In this document: positions 17,606-25,702 of the stretch, one piece after another
Position numbering within the stretch: the stretch's first letter is position 1
How the letters are laid out: every line of letters begins with the position of its first letter
Assembly (NCBI GenBank): GCA_044222395.1
Contig: JBGANK010000009.1
Span: 1-64,000 of the forward strand
DNA from: JAEUMD01 sp044222395
GTDB taxonomy: Bacteria; Pseudomonadota; Alphaproteobacteria; Rhizobiales; Hyphomicrobiaceae
DNA length: 64,000 bases
Reading direction: 5' to 3'
Made by a program: the position numbers and the translations under genes
The notes under the pieces: model-generated
What the model was told of the DNA's origin: nothing
What the model saw: the letters and a program-made list of their open reading frames with translations, nothing else
Database searches by the model: none

Positions 17606-18088
17606 TTATATTGGCTCCGTTCCACGGTAGCGGCCGAAGCTGTGCTGCCAGCCCGGGCCAAACAGAAAGACCTCGTAGGCTTCCGACGTCCCACCCTCCA
17701 TGCCAGGTGAGCCGCTTGGCATGCCCGGCACGGCAAGTCCCTTGGCCTCTGGTCGTTCCACGAGCAGTCTCTCGATGGCGTGGAGCGGCACGTGCCCTTC
17801 GAGCACATAGCCCTCCAGTTCCGCCGTATGGCAGGAGGCGAGGTTGCCCGGGACACCGAGCCGCCGCTTCACCGCCTCCACCGCAGGCGTCTCGACCATG
17901 GTCACGCCAAAGCCCGCGCGCTCGAGATGCCTGGCCCAGGCCGTGCAGCAGCCGCAGTTCGGATCTTTGTGGACAACGACTAGCAAACGCCTCTGGGATC
18001 GCGCAGGCGAAAGGAAGCCCGCATTGGTAGCCAGAGCGATCAAGCCGAGTGTGGCGCGCCGCGACATGGTCTTGCCGATCGAAATCAT
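17606..18088 (-). CDS. DUF411 family metal-binding protein
   Basis: Exported protein of 160 residues with a signal-like N-terminus (MSRRATLGLIALATNAGFLS). The DUF411 core has VVHKDPNCGCCTAWARHL, a CxCC metal-binding motif, then CHTAELEGYVLEGHVP and GLAVPGMPSGSPGME. DUF411 proteins recur in copper/silver resistance clusters and are thought to bind metal in the periplasm. Start at 18088 with GAGGAG upstream; a second ATG at 18064 is possible. Last gene of the copA operon running leftwards. Confidence 0.87.
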   Translation of the reverse strand: MISIGKTMSRRATLGLIALATNAGFLSPARSQRRLLVVVHKDPNCGCCTAWARHLERAGFGVTMVETPAVEAVKRRLGVPGNLASCHTAELEGYVLEGHVPLHAIERLLVERPEAKGLAVPGMPSGSPGMEGGTSEAYEVFLFGPGWQHSFGRYRGTEPI

Positions 18089-18113
18089 GGTCGAATGCTC
18101 CTCTGATGTGAGC

Positions 18114-18590
18114 TTATCGCTGATGTCTCTCCACCGCATCGACCGTCAGTTTGCTCAGCCGGAGGCCGAACCAGTTGAGAATGACGACATCGATGAGCGT
18201 TGCGAGCGCGGCCTGTGCCATGACGATGACTTGGAACACGTTGAGCGGATGGCTCCCGCGCATCCATTCGAACATCGCAAAGCCGACAACGAACAACGGC
18301 AACAATGACACCAAAATGCCGATCATCGAATGCACGACGCCTCGGCGCGGCTGAGCCAGCACGGATCGCGCCTGCAAGGCCACATAGACGAGGGCGATGA
18401 CCCCGACCCAGAACACGTGCCGCATGGCCTCGTCCGTAGTCTGTACGTTGGGCGTGTGCCCCCACCACAGCATCCACCATAGCAGGACGGACAGCACGAC
18501 GGGCGCGCCATGTGCCCCGACGAACTCAATCATTGAGCGGGCGGTGGCACCCGATGCCGGCCGGTGTGCATGTGAGCCTGGCATTGTCAC
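18114..18590 (-). CDS. Four-helix inner-membrane protein of unknown function
   Basis: Protein of 158 residues with about four hydrophobic helices (VVLSVLLWWMLWWG, VFWVGVIALVYVALQA, MIGILVSLLPLFVVGFAMFEW and VIVMAQAALATLIDVVILNWFG). The N-terminus is His-containing and hydrophilic. I do not recognise the family. A GTG start at 18590 has AAGGGGAG eight bases upstream; an ATG at 18584 is the alternative. It sits between the methyltransferase and DUF411 genes in the copA operon, so a role linked to the membrane in metal stress is plausible but unproven. Confidence 0.65.
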   Translation of the reverse strand: MTMPGSHAHRPASGATARSMIEFVGAHGAPVVLSVLLWWMLWWGHTPNVQTTDEAMRHVFWVGVIALVYVALQARSVLAQPRRGVVHSMIGILVSLLPLFVVGFAMFEWMRGSHPLNVFQVIVMAQAALATLIDVVILNWFGLRLSKLTVDAVERHQR

Positions 18591-18668
18591 GACAGTCGCT
18601 CCCCTTCTGGATTGACCGCACTCAGCGGTTCGGTTGTGCGCTTGCTGCGCTCGAGTGAATGATACTCC

Positions 18669-19343
18669 CTACCGGCCATTGGGCGTCTCGTTCGACTCCC
18701 TGCCGGAGATCCGGCCGAGCCTCGGAATGAATCCGGGCACGTCCCTGGCATAGGCGCGATAGGCCGCGCCGAACGTCGCAATCGCATCCTGCTCCTCGCT
18801 TCGTGCCAGGCGGACATACATCCAGGTCAGCACGGGGAACATCGCCAGCGTCAGCAACGTCGGCCACTGCAGCAGGAAGCCGAACATCACGACAATGAAG
18901 CCGACATACTGCGGGTGGCGCACGTAGGAGTAAGGCCCGGTCGTTGCCAGCGCGCCCTTGCGCTGCGCATCGTAGAGCACGCGCCAGGATGCCGAGATGA
19001 CCAGGAAGCCCATGATGATGAGCACATTGCTCAGCACGTGAAACGGTCCAAAATGCGGGTTCGCCTTCCACCCAAGCAACATCTCGAGCAGGTGGCCTGC
19101 GTCATGCGAGAACCAATCGACGTTCGGATAGCGCGACTGCAGCCAGCCCGACAGGAAGTAGATCGTGAGCGGAAAGCCGTACATCTCAGCGAACAGCGCG
19201 ACGAGGAAGGCGCTGAAGGCGCTGAACGAGCGCCAGTCCCGCGGGGTCTGCGGCTTGAAGAAGGTGAATGCGAACATGATGAAGATCGCCGAGTTGATCA
19301 GCACGAGGCCCCACAGGCCATAGGCTGGGGTGTCTTGTGTCAT
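18669..19343 (-). CDS. Isoprenylcysteine carboxyl methyltransferase-like membrane protein
   Basis: Integral membrane protein of 224 residues in the ICMT/PEMT superfamily. The SAM-binding C-terminal core is GPYSYVRHPQYVGFIVVMFG, followed by LARSEEQDAIATFGAAYRAYA, both hallmarks of the fold. Bacterial members methylate unknown small molecules or lipids and are frequent companions of copper P-type ATPases. Overlaps the DUF2933 gene by ATGA at 19340-19343. Substrate unknown. Confidence 0.85.
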   Translation of the reverse strand: MTQDTPAYGLWGLVLINSAIFIMFAFTFFKPQTPRDWRSFSAFSAFLVALFAEMYGFPLTIYFLSGWLQSRYPNVDWFSHDAGHLLEMLLGWKANPHFGPFHVLSNVLIIMGFLVISASWRVLYDAQRKGALATTGPYSYVRHPQYVGFIVVMFGFLLQWPTLLTLAMFPVLTWMYVRLARSEEQDAIATFGAAYRAYARDVPGFIPRLGRISGRESNETPNGR

Positions 19344-19615
19344 GGGTTGCCTCCCTCACGCTCGCCCGTCTTGCGGTTCGTCGTGCCGCCGCCGTGATGA
19401 TGCCCGCCGTGTCCGCCATGCATGAAGATGTGCATCAGCGGGCAGGCGAGGACGAACAAGTACGGGATGACGCCGAGAATGTGGACCTTGTGTTCCTCCC
19501 ACAGGAGAACGATCGCGATGGCCGTGAACCCGAGAAAGACGAGGAACACCCTCGAGGTCCAGAAGCTGCCTTGGGAGCCGTCATGGCGCGTGTGTTGCGA
19601 GTGGTTGTGTGTCAT
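19340..19615 (-). CDS. DUF2933 domain-containing small membrane protein
   Basis: Protein of 91 residues. A His-rich N-terminus is followed by two hydrophobic helices (VFLVFLGFTAIAIVLLW and ILGVIPYLFVLACPLMHIFM), then the tail HGGHGGHHHGGG. The pattern PYLFVLACPLMHIFMHGGHG is the DUF2933 signature. The His and Cys/Met residues suggest metal contact. Good ribosome site GGGAGG. It sits between the cupredoxin and methyltransferase genes in the copA operon, the position usual in copper clusters. Confidence 0.85.
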   Translation of the reverse strand: MTHNHSQHTRHDGSQGSFWTSRVFLVFLGFTAIAIVLLWEEHKVHILGVIPYLFVLACPLMHIFMHGGHGGHHHGGGTTNRKTGEREGGNP

Positions 19616-19629
19616 TGAGGTGCCCTCCC

Positions 19630-20007
19630 CTATTCGACGATGAGACGGCCGCGAAACATCCCCATGGGACATGCGAAGGCGTATTCGCCGGGCTCCTTGG
19701 GAAAGAACTCGACAGCGACGGTCTCGCCGGTCGGTAGCTCGGCGCTCTTGTTGAAGTCGGCGAACACGACCTTGTCCGAGCACGAAGCGGTTTCCTCGCG
19801 CCGGAAATTGAGCCGGACGGGCTTGCCGTGCCGGACGATGATCGTGTCGGGCGTGTAGCCGCCCTTGACCAGAATCATCGCTTCCTGATAGCCGCCGGAA
19901 ACCTCCGCCGCGCGCGCTCCGGCCGTGCGTTTGAGCCAGAAGAACCAGACGATGAACGCGACGAGTGAGAGACCGAGAACGAGGACCAACCAGCGATCGG
20001 CAGTCAT
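19630..20007 (-). CDS. Membrane-anchored cupredoxin-domain protein
   Basis: Protein of 125 residues with one N-terminal anchor (about 6-24) and a cupredoxin fold facing the periplasm. The C-terminal loop FACPMGMFRGRLIVE supplies the Cys and Met of a copper site; upstream ligands lie in RREETASCSDKVVF. It resembles the cupredoxin_1 proteins that accompany CopA ATPases. The start codon overlaps the copA stop (ATGA), so it is made with the ATPase. Likely accepts Cu(I) after export. Confidence 0.85.
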   Translation of the reverse strand: MTADRWLVLVLGLSLVAFIVWFFWLKRTAGARAAEVSGGYQEAMILVKGGYTPDTIIVRHGKPVRLNFRREETASCSDKVVFADFNKSAELPTGETVAVEFFPKEPGEYAFACPMGMFRGRLIVE

Positions 20008-22541
20008 GACGCATTCCTCCCCGGCTCGAAATAGCGGAGCCGATTGGCGTTGGTGACGACGGTGACGGAGCTGAAGGCCATCGCAGCTGCCGCGATCAGC
20101 GGTGACAGCAGGAGACCCAAGAACGGGTAGAGTGCGCCCATCGCAACAGGGATGCCGAGCACGTTGTAGCCGAACGCGCCGATGAGGTTCTGGCGCACGT
20201 TGCGCATCGTCGCCTTGCTGATCGCGATCGCCGTTACGACACCGGTGAGGCTGCCCTTGATCAGCGTAATGTCGCTCGCCTCGATGGCGACATCGGTGCC
20301 GGTACCGATGGCAAAGCCGACGTCCGCCTGTGCGAGGGCTGGCGCATCATTGATGCCATCGCCGACCATGCCTATATTTCTGCCCTCGAGCTGCAGTTTC
20401 TGCACCTCGTGCGCTTTGTCCTGCGGAAGCACGTCGGCCAGCACTCGGTCGATGCCGACCTGGCGCGCGATGGCCTTGGCGGTGCGCTCGTTGTCGCCGG
20501 TCAACATCACGACTTCGAGCCCGAGCGCTTTCAACTGCTCGATGGCCACTTTGGAGTCCGGCTTCACCGTATCGGCGACCGCGACGAGACCGAGCGCCTT
20601 GCCGTCGGACGCGATGTACATCGGCGTCTTGCCTTCGCCCGCCAGGCGCTCCCAATCGCTCGTGAGATGGTCGATGCCGATGCCGCGATCCCGCATCAGC
20701 TTGGCATTGCCAAGCAGGATAGCGCGATCTTCGATGCGTCCGCCGACGCCATGGCCCGGAATGGCCCCAAAGTCCTTCGCCTCGACGAGCGCGAGATTGC
20801 GCGCCTCGGCGCCCTTGACGATCGCTTCACCTAGAGGGTGCTCGGAGCCGCGCTCAAGCGATGCCGCGAGCCGTAGCACGGTCTCCTCGTCGCTACCCTT
20901 GGCGACCACGTCCGTCAGCGAAGGCTCGCCGCGCGTGATCGTCCCGGTCTTGTCGAGAATCACAGCGTTGAGCTTCTCGGCGCTTTGCAGCGCATCACCG
21001 GAACGGATCAAGATGCCGTTTTCCGCCCCCTTGCCGATGCCGACGGTCAGCGACGTCGGTGTCGCCAGGCCGAGCGCGCAGGGGCACGCGATGATGAGCG
21101 TCGTGACCAGCACGATGGTCGCATAGACAAGCCGCGGCTCGGGGCCGACGAGATACCAAATGACGAAAGCGGCGATGGCGAGGATCATCACAGCCGGCAC
21201 GAAGTAGCCCGAAACCGCATCCACAACACGCTGGATGGGGGCCTTCGAGCCCTGCGCGTCCTTGACCAGGCGGATGATGCTGGCGAGCGCCGTGTCCTTG
21301 CCGACCTTGGTCGCATTGAACTTGAAGCTGCCGGTCTTGTTGAGCGTTCCGCCGATGACCTCGTTGCCAACCCCCTTCTCCACGGGAAGCGACTCGCCCG
21401 TGATCATCGATTCGTCGATCGCGCTCGACCCCTCCAGAATTTCCCCGTCGACCGCGACCTTGTCGCCGGGCTTGACCACCAGCACATCGCCAACGAGTAC
21501 TTCCTCAACCGGGATCTCGATCTCCTTACCGTCGCGCCAGACGCGCGCGGTCTTGGCCTGCAGACCGATCAGCTTCTTGATCGCCTCTGAGGTGCGGCCC
21601 TTGGCCTTGATCTCAAGCGCCAAGCCGAGCACCACGAGCGCGACCACGACCGTCGTCACATCCCAGAACACCTCGGCGAGCCGCATGTCGGGAAACAGCC
21701 GCGGAAAAGCCACCGCAACGATCGAATAGAGATAGGCCGCGCTGATGCCGATCGCGATCAGCGTGTGCATATTGGCGGCGCGATGCTTCAATGCATCCCA
21801 CATGCCGGTGAAGAACTGCGAGCCCGACCAGACGAGCACGGGAAGGCTGATGACGCCGAGCAGCGCCCAGACCACGCGCCGCGTACCGCTTCCCATCGGC
21901 ATCCAGTCCCGCAAACCGGGAATGAGATCCGGATAGCTGAAAAGCATCACCGGAACCGAGATCGCCGCCGCGAACCAGAACTTGCGCATCAACAGGTCGT
22001 ACTCGGCCGCGCTTGCGGCCTCCTCGGCGCTCAGTGGCTCAGCATCGGCAGCGTGCTTCGGCTCAGAGACGCGATAGCCGGCGCGCCCGATCGCGGCCTT
22101 CAGGGCATCCATCGATGTCCGCTCCGGCTGGTACTCGATGTCGACAGCGTTGGTGAGCGTGCTCGCCTCCGCCTTGACGACACCTGGCATCATCTTGAGC
22201 TCAAGCTCGATGCGCAGCACGCATGAGCTGCAATGCATGTTCGCGATCGGCAATCGCGTCTTGGCCGTTCCACAGGCATATCCCGCACGCCGGATGGCTT
22301 GCACCAGGTCGGCCACCTTGGCTGCCGCCGGATCAAATCCGACATGCGCGTTCCCGGTTGCCAGGTTGACGCGCGCATGTCGCACACCAAGCACGGCCAA
22401 CAATGCCTTCTCCACGGCCGGCGGACAGTGAGCGCAGGTCATGCCGCCAATCCGCAGCGTGATGTGCTCCGACTTCGCCGGGGCGCCCGCCCGCTCGCCT
22501 TCGTCGCTCCGGCCTGCGAGCCTCAATTTCGTTTCCGTCAT
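20004..22541 (-). CDS. copA: Copper-exporting P1B-type ATPase
   Basis: Inner-membrane ATPase of 845 residues. Two N-terminal heavy-metal-associated domains have GMTCAHC (Cys36, Cys39) and NMHCSSC (Cys104, Cys107). There are eight membrane helices with the transport motif CPC (486-488), the TGES actuator loop (381-384) and the phosphorylated Asp530 in DKTGT. CPC together with these HMA motifs fits Cu(I)/Ag(I) export (P1B-1). It is the first gene of the leftward operon copA - cupredoxin - DUF2933 - methyltransferase - membrane protein - DUF411. No CueR-type site was noticed just upstream. Confidence 0.95.
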   Translation of the reverse strand: MTETKLRLAGRSDEGERAGAPAKSEHITLRIGGMTCAHCPPAVEKALLAVLGVRHARVNLATGNAHVGFDPAAAKVADLVQAIRRAGYACGTAKTRLPIANMHCSSCVLRIELELKMMPGVVKAEASTLTNAVDIEYQPERTSMDALKAAIGRAGYRVSEPKHAADAEPLSAEEAASAAEYDLLMRKFWFAAAISVPVMLFSYPDLIPGLRDWMPMGSGTRRVVWALLGVISLPVLVWSGSQFFTGMWDALKHRAANMHTLIAIGISAAYLYSIVAVAFPRLFPDMRLAEVFWDVTTVVVALVVLGLALEIKAKGRTSEAIKKLIGLQAKTARVWRDGKEIEIPVEEVLVGDVLVVKPGDKVAVDGEILEGSSAIDESMITGESLPVEKGVGNEVIGGTLNKTGSFKFNATKVGKDTALASIIRLVKDAQGSKAPIQRVVDAVSGYFVPAVMILAIAAFVIWYLVGPEPRLVYATIVLVTTLIIACPCALGLATPTSLTVGIGKGAENGILIRSGDALQSAEKLNAVILDKTGTITRGEPSLTDVVAKGSDEETVLRLAASLERGSEHPLGEAIVKGAEARNLALVEAKDFGAIPGHGVGGRIEDRAILLGNAKLMRDRGIGIDHLTSDWERLAGEGKTPMYIASDGKALGLVAVADTVKPDSKVAIEQLKALGLEVVMLTGDNERTAKAIARQVGIDRVLADVLPQDKAHEVQKLQLEGRNIGMVGDGINDAPALAQADVGFAIGTGTDVAIEASDITLIKGSLTGVVTAIAISKATMRNVRQNLIGAFGYNVLGIPVAMGALYPFLGLLLSPLIAAAAMAFSSVTVVTNANRLRYFEPGRNAS

Positions 22542-22640
22542 TCGGGGCTCCTTACCTGGCCTCTGCCGTCAATCGTCCTCAGAATATGCACGGATCGCTC
22601 GGCCGATAATGGTCGGCGAGAAAGCACCTCCGTGACGCCG

Positions 22641-23423
22641 TCAGTGCAGAACCATGCCGCCGATATGAAATCCCGCATCAGCGTGGATAATCTCGCCTGT
22701 GATCGATGCCGCGTAGTCTGAGGCGAGCACGACGGCGACCTTGCCGACCTCACAGGCGTCAACCGTGCGGCGCAAAGGGGCTTTGGCGGCCGCCCCAGCC
22801 AGCAATTCGTCGAAATGCTCGATGCCCGATGCCGCTCGTGTCTTTATCGGACCTGCCGAGATGGCATTGACGCGAATACCCTTCGGACCGAGCTCATGAG
22901 CGAGATAGCGAACCGAGGCTTCGAGCGCGGCCTTGACGGGGCCCATGACGTTGTAGTGATCGACGACTTTTTCGGCACCGTAATAGCTGAGCGTCAAGAG
23001 GTTGCCGCCCGTCTCCATCAGCGGCTCGGCCAGCTTTGCCATCCGAATGAAGGAATGACAGGAGACCTGCATGGATTCCGCAAATCCCTCCGCCGAGCAA
23101 TCGACAAGCCGTCCATGCAGGTCCGTCTTGCGCGCCCAGGCAATAGCGTGAAACACGACATCGACACGGCCCCATTGGGTCTTCGCCCGCTCGAACACAG
23201 CCTCGAGTTCGCCGGGCGTCGAAACGTTGCAGTTTTCCAGGAACGCCGCGCCAAGCTCGACCGCCAACGGCTCCACGAAAGCCTTGGCCTTGTCGTTGAG
23301 ATAGGTAAGTCCGAGTTCGGCACCGGCGGCGCGCAAGTGCTTCGCGGCCCACCATGCCAGGCTGTCGCGGTTCGCCACGCCGAATACGAGCGCCTTGCGG
23401 CCTCTCAGATCGACGATCTCCAT
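22641..23423 (-). CDS. Enoyl-[acyl-carrier-protein] reductase, FabI type
   Basis: SDR-fold reductase of 260 residues that completes each round of fatty-acid elongation. The active-site pattern Tyr147, Tyr157 and Lys164 (SYYGAEKVVDHYNVMGPVK) matches FabI Y-X6-K. The position corresponding to E. coli Gly93, near the triclosan site, is Ala (FHAIAWA). The ATG at 23423 has GGAGG upstream. It lies inside the copper island between copA and the DUF3141 gene, so it is probably an accessory paralogue; a housekeeping fabI is expected elsewhere. A role in changing membrane fatty acids under metal stress is inference. Confidence 0.88.
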   Translation of the reverse strand: MEIVDLRGRKALVFGVANRDSLAWWAAKHLRAAGAELGLTYLNDKAKAFVEPLAVELGAAFLENCNVSTPGELEAVFERAKTQWGRVDVVFHAIAWARKTDLHGRLVDCSAEGFAESMQVSCHSFIRMAKLAEPLMETGGNLLTLSYYGAEKVVDHYNVMGPVKAALEASVRYLAHELGPKGIRVNAISAGPIKTRAASGIEHFDELLAGAAAKAPLRRTVDACEVGKVAVVLASDYAASITGEIIHADAGFHIGGMVLH

Positions 23424-23550
23424 AGTCTCATCCTCCGTGGTCGTTGCCGCCGGCCAACAGGCGGCCGAAACATAAGTGAGCGTCGCATGGGGTCGTGATG
23501 CCTCGCTAACCCCGGCGTGCCGAGACGCGCTGCGCCGATCGTACTTGGCA

Positions 23551-25377
23551 TTATTTCCGCGCATCCTGGTCTCCGAAAACGATCTCAAAAGCCCGCTCAA
23601 GAGCCGCGTCCCGGATGCGGCGAACAGTCTCCCATAACGCAGAGATCTCCTCGATCTGCCGGCGTTCCTGTGCGAGCAGCGGGTGCTCGTCAGGCAGCGG
23701 ATGTCGGGAACTGGAGACGGCATCGGCGAGCACCTCAAACACTCCCATCCACGGAAGGATGCGCTCCGAAAACACGTAGCGGTTCGCGCGCATCGGATGC
23801 AGCCATTTGAGAGCATCTGACATCCAGGGATTTGCCATGGCACACACCCAGGGGCTGACGAAGGCTCGATAGATGTTCTCGTTCATTTCCGAGATGTCGC
23901 GCACGCGTTCGAAGCCGCGCGAGGCATATGCGAATTGAATGTCCTCGATCCGGCGGGGCTCGAACCGCACGACATACTGATGACGCTCGCAGTCAGGATC
24001 GCCGGTCGGATTGTCGATCTTCATCTCGTAGAGGCCCGGCACCAGCGCCTCGATGTCATCCAGATTCTCGAGGATGGCGCGATGCTCGAAACGAGCGACG
24101 CTCGCCGAGACGAAGATGCCGAGATGACCGACATGCGGGTTGGTCAGATAGACCACGCGCTGCCCCGCAGATCTCAGCTCGTCGGTCGTGGCGTAGATCG
24201 CCGGCAGCCAGCCGAGCGCCTGATGCGGCGGCGTGATATTGTCGCCGTAAGATGCGAAGATGACGAGCGGGCTGCGGATCTTCTTGAGATCGGCCACGCA
24301 GTGTTCATCGACGCGCACCTTTCCCTGTTCGAGTCGGTTGCCGACGAACAGGTTCTCGATGATCGCGACCATCTCCTCGCCGCTCAGACGGTAGAAGCCG
24401 CCCCACCAACGCTCAAAATCAAGAAACCTTGCCTGCTCCGTATCGATGCGCGTGAACAGGTTGGCGTACTTGTCCCAGATGGCGTTGCCCGGCTTCAGGC
24501 TCTCGAAGCTCTGCACCAGCCACGCGCCGTCGAATCGGTCCTCATTGAGGTCCGACAGGAAGTGCGTCAGCCACACCCCACCGACGAACCCGGCGGCGAT
24601 GCGCATCGGATTGACGCCGGGCTCGCCCGCCCAGTAGGACAGCGGCGACCCATTCAGGACGATCGGTCCGGTCAAGCCATCGCAGTGCGCGGCGAGCATC
24701 GCTGCCGCCCATCCCGCTTGGCAATTGCCGTAGAGGATCGGCGCACAACCCCCGTGTCTCGCCGCCACCGCCTCGACAAACCGCCTCAGTGCGGCCAGCA
24801 CATCGGTGAGCGTCTGGCCCGGGCAAGGTTCGGGATAGAACACCACGAAATACACGGGATAACCCGTATGCAGCGCGATTCCGACCTCGGAATCCCGCTT
24901 GAAGCCGCCGATGCCGGGACCGTGGCCGGCGCGCGGATCAATGACGATGACGGGCGGCTTGGCCGGATCGACGCACGCCTCCCAGCAATCGTCGCCGACA
25001 TCGGTGATACGCAAGAGCGAATAGTTGACCGGCTGCTCGAACGTCCGCGCATCAAGTATGAGTTCGTGTTTGAAATTGAGCAGCGGCGGCAAGCCGGCCT
25101 GCTCATGCTCCAACATGGCGTTCGCGCGCCGGCGCATCGTGTCGAAGAACAGAATCGTGCGCTCGAGCACATCGCGCTGGTAGTCGAGCAGATCGAACGC
25201 GGAAGGGTATGTGGTTGCGGCACGGCCGGCTCTCGACGGTCGACGCGCGTTCGCGTCACTTGCGCGGCTTGGCATGCTTGAAGGCGACGCGGCCTTGTCG
25301 CCTACGGGATTTGCCGATCGCTTACTCGGCTGGTCAACCCGAATGGATTTGATGCGCGACGTATGATCTTTACCCAT
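23551..25377 (-). CDS. DUF3141 protein, PHA-synthase-like alpha/beta hydrolase
   Basis: Protein of 608 residues with a low-complexity basic N-terminus (about 1-60). The central alpha/beta-hydrolase domain has a lipase-box-like YGNCQAGW (Cys219), an acidic residue in SYGDNITPP (Asp379) and histidines in NPHVGHLGIF (about 415-418). The Cys nucleophile and G-x-C-x-G spacing recall class I PHA synthases (PhaC). The DUF3141 family is otherwise uncharacterised. The ATG at 25377 has GGAG upstream. It pairs with the FabI gene 127 bp downstream; whether it polymerises or hydrolyses an acyl thioester is unknown. Confidence 0.82.
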   Translation of the reverse strand: MGKDHTSRIKSIRVDQPSKRSANPVGDKAASPSSMPSRASDANARRPSRAGRAATTYPSAFDLLDYQRDVLERTILFFDTMRRRANAMLEHEQAGLPPLLNFKHELILDARTFEQPVNYSLLRITDVGDDCWEACVDPAKPPVIVIDPRAGHGPGIGGFKRDSEVGIALHTGYPVYFVVFYPEPCPGQTLTDVLAALRRFVEAVAARHGGCAPILYGNCQAGWAAAMLAAHCDGLTGPIVLNGSPLSYWAGEPGVNPMRIAAGFVGGVWLTHFLSDLNEDRFDGAWLVQSFESLKPGNAIWDKYANLFTRIDTEQARFLDFERWWGGFYRLSGEEMVAIIENLFVGNRLEQGKVRVDEHCVADLKKIRSPLVIFASYGDNITPPHQALGWLPAIYATTDELRSAGQRVVYLTNPHVGHLGIFVSASVARFEHRAILENLDDIEALVPGLYEMKIDNPTGDPDCERHQYVVRFEPRRIEDIQFAYASRGFERVRDISEMNENIYRAFVSPWVCAMANPWMSDALKWLHPMRANRYVFSERILPWMGVFEVLADAVSSSRHPLPDEHPLLAQERRQIEEISALWETVRRIRDAALERAFEIVFGDQDARK

Positions 25378-25527
25378 TGCCCGCTCCTTTCGCCATCCCG
25401 CGAAAGTGTGGAATTGCCGGCCGAGCAGCAGCGCGGTGCACCAGCCGTAGTGCACGGACTCGGCGGGCCCGACCGGAATGCCGCGCGGCGTCGAACGCGC
25501 GAGGCCCGGAACGGAAAACTTGAGTCA

Positions 25528-25635
25528 TCACCGGAAGAACACGTATTTTACGAGCGCGGCAATGACGAGTGCGACGACGAGCACGCCGAGCAGATGCCCG
25601 GAACCCATGCCCCACAATATTCCATCGTTCATCAT
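25528..25635 (-). CDS. 35-residue membrane peptide in copper cluster
   Basis: Very short gene with a perfect AAGGAGG ribosome site eight to nine bases before the ATG at 25635. The peptide begins MMNDGILWGMGSGHLLG and continues as a single hydrophobic helix ending in a basic tail (VKYVFFR). Met, Trp and Gly-rich starts followed by one helix are seen in small proteins beside copper oxidases. It lies 67 bp after the multicopper oxidase gene on the same strand and is probably the last gene of that operon. Function unknown. Confidence 0.7.
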   Translation of the reverse strand: MMNDGILWGMGSGHLLGVLVVALVIAALVKYVFFR

Positions 25636-25702
25636 GGATCGTTCCTCCTTCGTATCGGACATGACCTTCGACGCTCGTCCGAACCCAAGCGCTGAAGGCG
25701 CC

